A stretch of 64,000 nt of DNA, from NCBI GenBank assembly GCA_041690355.1, contig JAWLHK010000006.1:192116-256115 (forward strand), in the 5' to 3' direction. The notes below the pieces were generated by a model that was not told the origin of the DNA, made no database searches, and worked only from the letters and a program-made list of their open reading frames with translations. Positions 60,405 through 64,000 of the stretch are shown in pieces; within the stretch, counting starts at the first letter, position 1; each line of letters opens with the position of its first letter. Origin of the DNA: JAWLHK01 sp041690355 [NCBI: bacterium]. Lineage in GTDB: Bacteria > J088 > JAWLBW01. A program made the translations under genes and the position numbers.

Positions 60405-60435
60405 CAGTCGTCAGTCACCAGTCTACAGTCGTCAG
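60405..60435. repeat. Repeat tract after dnaE sharing a 12-mer with the 49.3-kb repeat
   Basis: CAGTCGTCAGTC at 60405-60416 and a second partial copy ACAGTCGTCAG at 60425-60435. The identical 12-mer is at 49315. Both loci begin within about six bases of the upstream gene's stop codon. Confidence 0.6.
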
Positions 60436-60513
60436 CCCAGTGACCCGTCAGCCGTGGCGGGGGCCTTGGCGCTGGCAGATGACGTTCGGGCGTCGGCCCG
60501 GAACCCGCGGTTA

Positions 60514-60551
60514 TTGATCATTGACCATTGATCATTGACCATTGATCATTA
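60514..60551. repeat. 14-bp tandem repeat (2.7 copies)
   Basis: ATTGATCATTGACC repeated perfectly at 60514-60527 and 60528-60541, then a partial copy to 60551. The unit contains a palindromic TGATCA. It lies in the dnaE-pectinacetylesterase spacer and is AT-rich against a GC-rich background. Confidence 0.9.
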
Positions 60552-60571
60552 AAGGGGCGGCGGCAGTGAAA

Positions 60572-61696
60572 TCACTCGCTCGCAGGTTCGCCGCCCGGCT
60601 GGTCTATCCATTCTGCGCTCGCGTCGGCCAGGGCCTGAACCCACTCGGCCATCGTCTGGCCGTTTTCCTGCACCACCGTATACTCGTCGGTGAAGGCGAT
60701 GGTGTGCTCGGAACCCGGCAGGAAAACCCGCCGGAAGCGCTCCGGGTGCTTTTTGTGGATGGCGTCGGTGGTCTCGCGCAGGAGGTCCAGATAGGCGCCC
60801 CCCAGACCCAGGTAGCCGACCGACAGGGTCAGGTCGTATTCGTACGAGAACAGGCCGATGCGCAGCTTGCGGTCGCGGGCCAATACGTAATCGGCGAGGT
60901 AGATGAGCTGCTCGTCGCATTTCTCGCAGTCTTCGGGCAGAATCGAACGCAGCTTCCATTCGTCCATGATGGCCGCCTGCATCGTTTCTTTTTTCGGATT
61001 GAAGAGCCAGGGGCCCGAATCGTTCCACACGGCCATGTCGGCGTCGGGGAACCGATGGCGGGCGACGAGATACCCCATCATGGTCCCGTATCCGCCCGCG
61101 CTGCTCCCCGCGACGACCACCCGGCTCGCGTCGGGGAACCGGGAGGCCAGCGCGTGAACGGCGGCCGACGTGTTGGCCATCCCGCGGTGCCAGGTCTGAA
61201 TGCCACCGTAGACCGGCTCGCCGTCGCCCGACCAGACGCTCCCGTCGCAGTAAGACGCGAAGGCCACCGTGTACTCGCGAAAGCCCCCCTGATCGGACCG
61301 GGCGGCGAAAAACGGCTTGTCTTCCATCCAGCGGGGGATGGGCTCCGAGGTACGCTTGGCCAGCGGCGTCGAGCCGTGGCAGCTCTCAAAGTCCCAGCAG
61401 GCGCCGCCCCCTTCGAGGTAGAGCAGCAGCTTGTCGGGATCTCCCTTGCGCACCGAGACGACGAAGGGGCTGCCGTCGAGGCAGCGGGCGGGGCCTGCGG
61501 GATCGAAGCGCAGCAGCTCCCAGTCGCGGTCCCATGTGACCGACGCGGGCTCGATCGCGTCGTAACGGTCGAGGCCCAGTTTCTCGAGCACGGGGCCGAT
61601 CTTCGGCGGTTCGGGAAGCGGCTGCGTCTCGACACAGCCGAACAGAAGCAGAGTGGCAGCGGCCAGAGTTCGGGGGAGGGAGCGTTCAGCGTTCAT
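60572..61696 (-). CDS. Pectinacetylesterase-family lipoprotein (Notum/PAE-like)
   Basis: 374 residues with a lipoprotein signal (Cys21 in AAATLLLFGC). The PAE/Notum alpha/beta-hydrolase pattern is clear: KLLLYLEGGGACWDFESCHG (oxyanion-type Gly run), VVVAGSSAGGYGTMMGYLVA with nucleophile Ser199, a catalytic Asp in YEYDLTLSVG and His in PGSEHTIAFT. The family includes plant pectin acetylesterases and carboxylesterases such as Notum that remove acyl groups from proteins or glycans. The substrate here is unknown; acetylated polysaccharide is the default guess. The ATG at 61696 follows a good promoter with a five-base gap. Confidence 0.85.
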   Translation of the reverse strand: MNAERSLPRTLAAATLLLFGCVETQPLPEPPKIGPVLEKLGLDRYDAIEPASVTWDRDWELLRFDPAGPARCLDGSPFVVSVRKGDPDKLLLYLEGGGACWDFESCHGSTPLAKRTSEPIPRWMEDKPFFAARSDQGGFREYTVAFASYCDGSVWSGDGEPVYGGIQTWHRGMANTSAAVHALASRFPDASRVVVAGSSAGGYGTMMGYLVARHRFPDADMAVWNDSGPWLFNPKKETMQAAIMDEWKLRSILPEDCEKCDEQLIYLADYVLARDRKLRIGLFSYEYDLTLSVGYLGLGGAYLDLLRETTDAIHKKHPERFRRVFLPGSEHTIAFTDEYTVVQENGQTMAEWVQALADASAEWIDQPGGEPASE

Positions 61697-61701
61697 GCCT
61701 T

Positions 61702-61730
61702 ATCTTACCGACGGCTGGATCTGTACACAA
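61702..61730 (-). promoter_or_regulatory. Promoter of the pectinacetylesterase-like gene (leaderless type)
   Basis: Minus strand: TTGTGT (61730-61725), 17 bases, TAAGAT (61707-61702), then five bases (AAGGC) to the ATG at 61696. Confidence 0.55.
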
Positions 61731-61765
61731 CTCAACCGTCAGCGTTTCGAACGATATATCTGAGA

Positions 61766-61794
61766 TTGACCAGGGCGCAGCGGCTTGATAGAGT
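61766..61794 (+). promoter_or_regulatory. Promoter of the low-GC lipoprotein gene
   Basis: TTGACC (61766-61771), 17 bases, TAGAGT (61789-61794), about 30 bases before the ATG at 61824. Confidence 0.55.
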
Positions 61795-61823
61795 CACGTT
61801 TCCTGACACGAGGTGACGTGAGC

Positions 61824-62708
61824 ATGAGATATCCGGCAATCCTGTTGATAATGTTGGTCTTGCAGAATTGCGTGCCGGACACGACCACGATAGTGCCAGA
61901 CCTTTCAGGAGAGGTACCCATTTCTTTTGCTCCCGCTCCAGAGGGACCTGTTCTGTTGACTGCCCATATCAAAGTTCGCACGATGGTTGGACAAGAAGAG
62001 GTGCTTCACGCGAAAGGGATCGGATTTTCCGCAACTTACCCCTCCTACCAAATTCCAGACCAGGGCTCAATTCTAGGTGCGACATACCTCGGCGGAGAAG
62101 CCCTCGTTCTCTACTCGACCGAGGGCGATAGCTGGCACCTGGTTGGGACAAGCAGCTTGTTGTCATGGGATTTGGGCCGCCACACCGCGTTTTCACTCCC
62201 TGAAATGCAAGCTTGGGCAAAAGAGGGGGAGGGAGTCGTCACATTCTCTGAGTATGCAACCCGACGCGACATGCGTGTTCCCATCTTTACTCTGGATTTC
62301 GCCAGGAACGTGGCAGAACGTAGCGAGGCTCTTGTGGCTCATTGCCTGCCCGGTGGCTGTTATACGATTGCTCAGGAGAAAGAGGGCTTCTCACTCAATT
62401 CAGTGACAACTACGACTTCTACCTTAACCGTCACAGGATACATCCCTGGCGGGCTTGTACTTGGTGGCCAGGCATTTTCCTGTGCGAGTGCGAAGGATCC
62501 GAATCGCTTCGTTGCTGTGAGCGGCAACGCATATTTCGATGCCCATGTGACTGACAGGACCCTTGCCGTGTCTCTGGCAGATGAACAACTCCTGGCACAG
62601 TTGACAGGTAACAATCGCATCGAGTGGAGCTTCCGTCAAATTGTGTGTAAATTCGATCAGGCGGCGACCTTCTCCTCTCCCGTCGTGACCTGCACGCCAT
62701 CGCTGTAG
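61824..62708 (+). pseudogene. Lipoprotein gene truncated by IS insertion
   Basis: The ORF encodes 294 residues, with lipoprotein signal MRYPAILLIMLVLQNC (Cys16); the body is beta-rich (VPISFAPAPEGPVLLTAHIK, TTTSTLTVTGYIPGGLVLGG) with no family I recognise. The sequence is visibly lower in GC than its surroundings and uses more A/T-ending codons, suggesting transfer. The IS left end lies at about 62627, so residues from about 268 onward (FRQIVCKFDQ...) and the stop codon are contributed by the transposon. The native C terminus must lie beyond the right edge, past the element. The shortened protein could still be secreted. I start at ATG 61824; GTG at 61818 is also possible. Confidence 0.7.
62627..62655. 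repeat. IS left terminal inverted repeat
   Basis: Begins GAGCTTCCGTCAAATTG and continues GTGTGTAAA. Pairs with the right-end repeat at 63972-64000. It lies inside the reading frame of the disrupted lipoprotein gene. Confidence 0.65.
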
Positions 62709-63898
62709 GTTGCTCCATCGGCAACCTCTGCCAGCTTGTCAGGCGCGTTGAGTTTGCGGAAATTCTTTTCGGCGACCAGCAGCATTCTCCATATCACGGC
62801 GGTCGCATTCTCGACCTTCTTGAATCGCTTCGCTGCAGTCGTGCGTAGTCGCACGACCGCGAAAGGAGACTCGACGATGTTGGTCGTGCGGAGATGGAGC
62901 CAGTGCTCTTTTGGAAAGCTGTAAAAGGTGACCATGCGCTCCCAGTCATGGTCGAGCAGTGCCGCAGCCTTTTGGTGTTTCTCGCCGCACCAGTCCTGAA
63001 ACTCCTTCTTGCGTCGCTCAGCATCGGCCCGTGTTTCAGCTCTTGGAATGGCCGTCACAAGGCGTCGCGCGACTTCCTGATCCTTCTGGTTGATCCGGTC
63101 CAGGACATTCATCACGCGGTGATTCCAACACCTCTGTTCCCGGGCGTCTGGGAACACGTTCGCCAGCGCCCCCCAGAGCCCCAGATGACCGTCGCCCATC
63201 ACGAGGCGCGGACAGTTCATGCCGCGTCGTTTCAAGTCTCGCAGAATTGCCGACCAGGCTTCAGTCGACTCGCGGTGCCCGGCCTCAACGGTCAACACGG
63301 TCTTGGTGCCGTCGCGTAGACCCGCAATGATCGTCAATAGGGCCGCCTTCTCGCGCTCAAGGCCCGCTTTCACATAGACTCCATCGCACCACAGATATAC
63401 GACGTCGACCCCGTGCAGGGAGCGGTGGCGCCACTGCTCATACTCTGCCTGCCATTTCGTCTTCAGACGCGCGATTGTACTCGCTGACAGAGGGGCGTCG
63501 TCGCCGAGCAGGCCCCGGAGAGCAAGCTCGAAATCCCCGAGCGAGAGGCCATGCAGATAAAGTTCGGGGAGCGCGTCCCCAAGCTCCTGGCTGCGCTTCT
63601 TAAATAGGGGAAGAACCTTACTCTCAAATCGTTCCTCCAGCCCACGTATACGTGGCCGGCGAACCTCGACGGTCCCGCTACTCATGGTGAGCTTACGAGG
63701 CTTGGCGTAGCCGTTACGCGAACCTTCCTGTGGGGCGACCCCATCACGCCGCTCGTACCGGTCGCGGCCAAGAAAGGCCGAAACCTCTTGCTCAAGTATT
63801 TCCTGGATGAAGCCCTGGACCTTCGACCGGACCATCGTTTCGAGGTTATCCCAAGTGATGATTGACACGTCCGTTACGTCTGTGGTGTTCTGTTTCAT
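62657..63898 (-). CDS. IS256-family (mutator-type) transposase
   Basis: 413 residues, full length and apparently intact. DDE catalytic residues: Asp172 in LWCDGVYVKAGLE, Asp236 in VMGDGHLGLWGAL and Glu343 in RTTNIVESPFAVVRLRTT. The C-x2-H (CWNH, residues 257-260) and the N-terminal FLGRDRYERR are also family marks. AAGGA precedes the ATG at about 10 bases. The stop lies just inside the left inverted repeat. GC content is lower than that of the core genome genes. Confidence 0.96.
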   Translation of the reverse strand: MKQNTTDVTDVSIITWDNLETMVRSKVQGFIQEILEQEVSAFLGRDRYERRDGVAPQEGSRNGYAKPRKLTMSSGTVEVRRPRIRGLEERFESKVLPLFKKRSQELGDALPELYLHGLSLGDFELALRGLLGDDAPLSASTIARLKTKWQAEYEQWRHRSLHGVDVVYLWCDGVYVKAGLEREKAALLTIIAGLRDGTKTVLTVEAGHRESTEAWSAILRDLKRRGMNCPRLVMGDGHLGLWGALANVFPDAREQRCWNHRVMNVLDRINQKDQEVARRLVTAIPRAETRADAERRKKEFQDWCGEKHQKAAALLDHDWERMVTFYSFPKEHWLHLRTTNIVESPFAVVRLRTTAAKRFKKVENATAVIWRMLLVAEKNFRKLNAPDKLAEVADGATYSDGVQVTTGEEKVAA

Positions 63899-63971
63899 GG
63901 TGGTGTATTCCTTTCACCGGGCGGCAACCCGGAGGTTTGGTTTGGTTATCGAAAGGATACACCGCCTTTTT

Positions 63972-64000
63972 CGTTTTTACACACCTTTTGAGGCTACCTC
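63972..64000. repeat. IS right terminal inverted repeat (at window edge)
   Basis: Read on the minus strand it begins GAGGTAGCCTCAAAAGGTGT and runs through GTAAAAACG. It matches the left end at 21 of 29 positions. It may extend beyond the window. Confidence 0.6.

Larger units (their letters stand above)
62627..64000 (-). mobile_element. IS256-family insertion sequence (about 1.37 kb)
   Basis: One transposase gene flanked by imperfect terminal inverted repeats, left at 62627-62655 and right at 63972-64000 (21 of 29 positions match; core GTGTGTAAA). The size suits the family. The right terminus coincides with the window edge, so the target duplication (8-9 bp in this family) and the exact end cannot be confirmed. 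It interrupts the 3' end of a lipoprotein gene. Confidence 0.85.

Noticed and set aside
60542-61816. 424-residue + strand ORF opposite the pectinacetylesterase-like gene
   Set aside because: It begins inside the 14-bp repeat and runs antisense to a protein with a complete catalytic set.

Overview
This is 64 kb of chromosomal DNA from a high-GC bacterium with an outer membrane. The evidence for a diderm is an AmpG-like permease, a TPR/beta-barrel outer-membrane protein, an OmpA-type lipoprotein, several lipobox proteins and a periplasmic amidase. The mix of genes (PATAN/DUF4388 response regulator, PilZ, GlnD, a giant lipoprotein with Ig, delta-60, TIG and Kelch modules) recalls former Deltaproteobacteria or a neighbouring phylum. 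I cannot place the lineage more precisely from one window. No rRNA, tRNA or CRISPR array was seen. No gap between genes exceeds 300 bases.

Layout, left to right. 1-4.3 kb: a partial DUF202 protein, a small membrane protein, a short operon of HMG-CoA lyase and an acyl-CoA carboxylase carboxyltransferase (leucine/odd-chain acyl-CoA degradation), and a diacylglycerol-kinase-type lipid kinase. 4.4-7.1 kb: an unusual P-loop protein ending in a NusA-like KH region. 7.2-15.7 kb: a six-gene, fully overlapping operon in which trpF, trpB and trpA are interleaved with a lipoprotein, a secreted protein and a DUF4175 membrane protein. 15.7-21 kb: a leftward four-gene operon (two tandem CsgG/TolB-N-like lipoproteins, one carrying an OmpA domain, then a receiver-PATAN-TM-TPR protein and a PilZ protein). 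21-30 kb: N-acetylmuramoyl-L-alanine amidase, glnD, a HEAT-repeat exported protein, citrate synthase, a HAD phosphatase, an isochorismatase-fold protein without its catalytic Cys, and zinc-ribbon rpmB with a small coupled gene. 30-44 kb: a FecR-domain exported protein, a TPR/beta-barrel protein resembling surface-lipoprotein exporters, and a divergent 3,752-residue lipoprotein. 44-56.6 kb: mostly housekeeping or envelope genes (CHI-like protein, FAD oxidoreductase, HExGH membrane protein, nucleotidyltransferase, BON-like protein, phosphoesterase, AmpG, DUF1285, phosphohexomutase, MDR reductase, lipoprotein, amidase). 56.9-61.7 kb: dnaE and a pectinacetylesterase-like lipoprotein. 61.8-64 kb: a lower-GC lipoprotein gene whose 3' end is interrupted by an IS256-family element that fills the right edge.

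Two themes run through the window. Several genes have a sigma70-type -10 hexamer only 5-8 bases before the start codon, which suggests leaderless mRNAs. Several intergenic spaces carry short self-similar repeats (at 49.3, 56.7, 60.4 and 60.5 kb). The best candidates for undescribed biology are the GTPase-like/NusA-KH fusion, the giant-lipoprotein locus with its possible dedicated exporter, and the trp operon fused to envelope genes. Functions are inferred from motifs read by eye; no database search was run.
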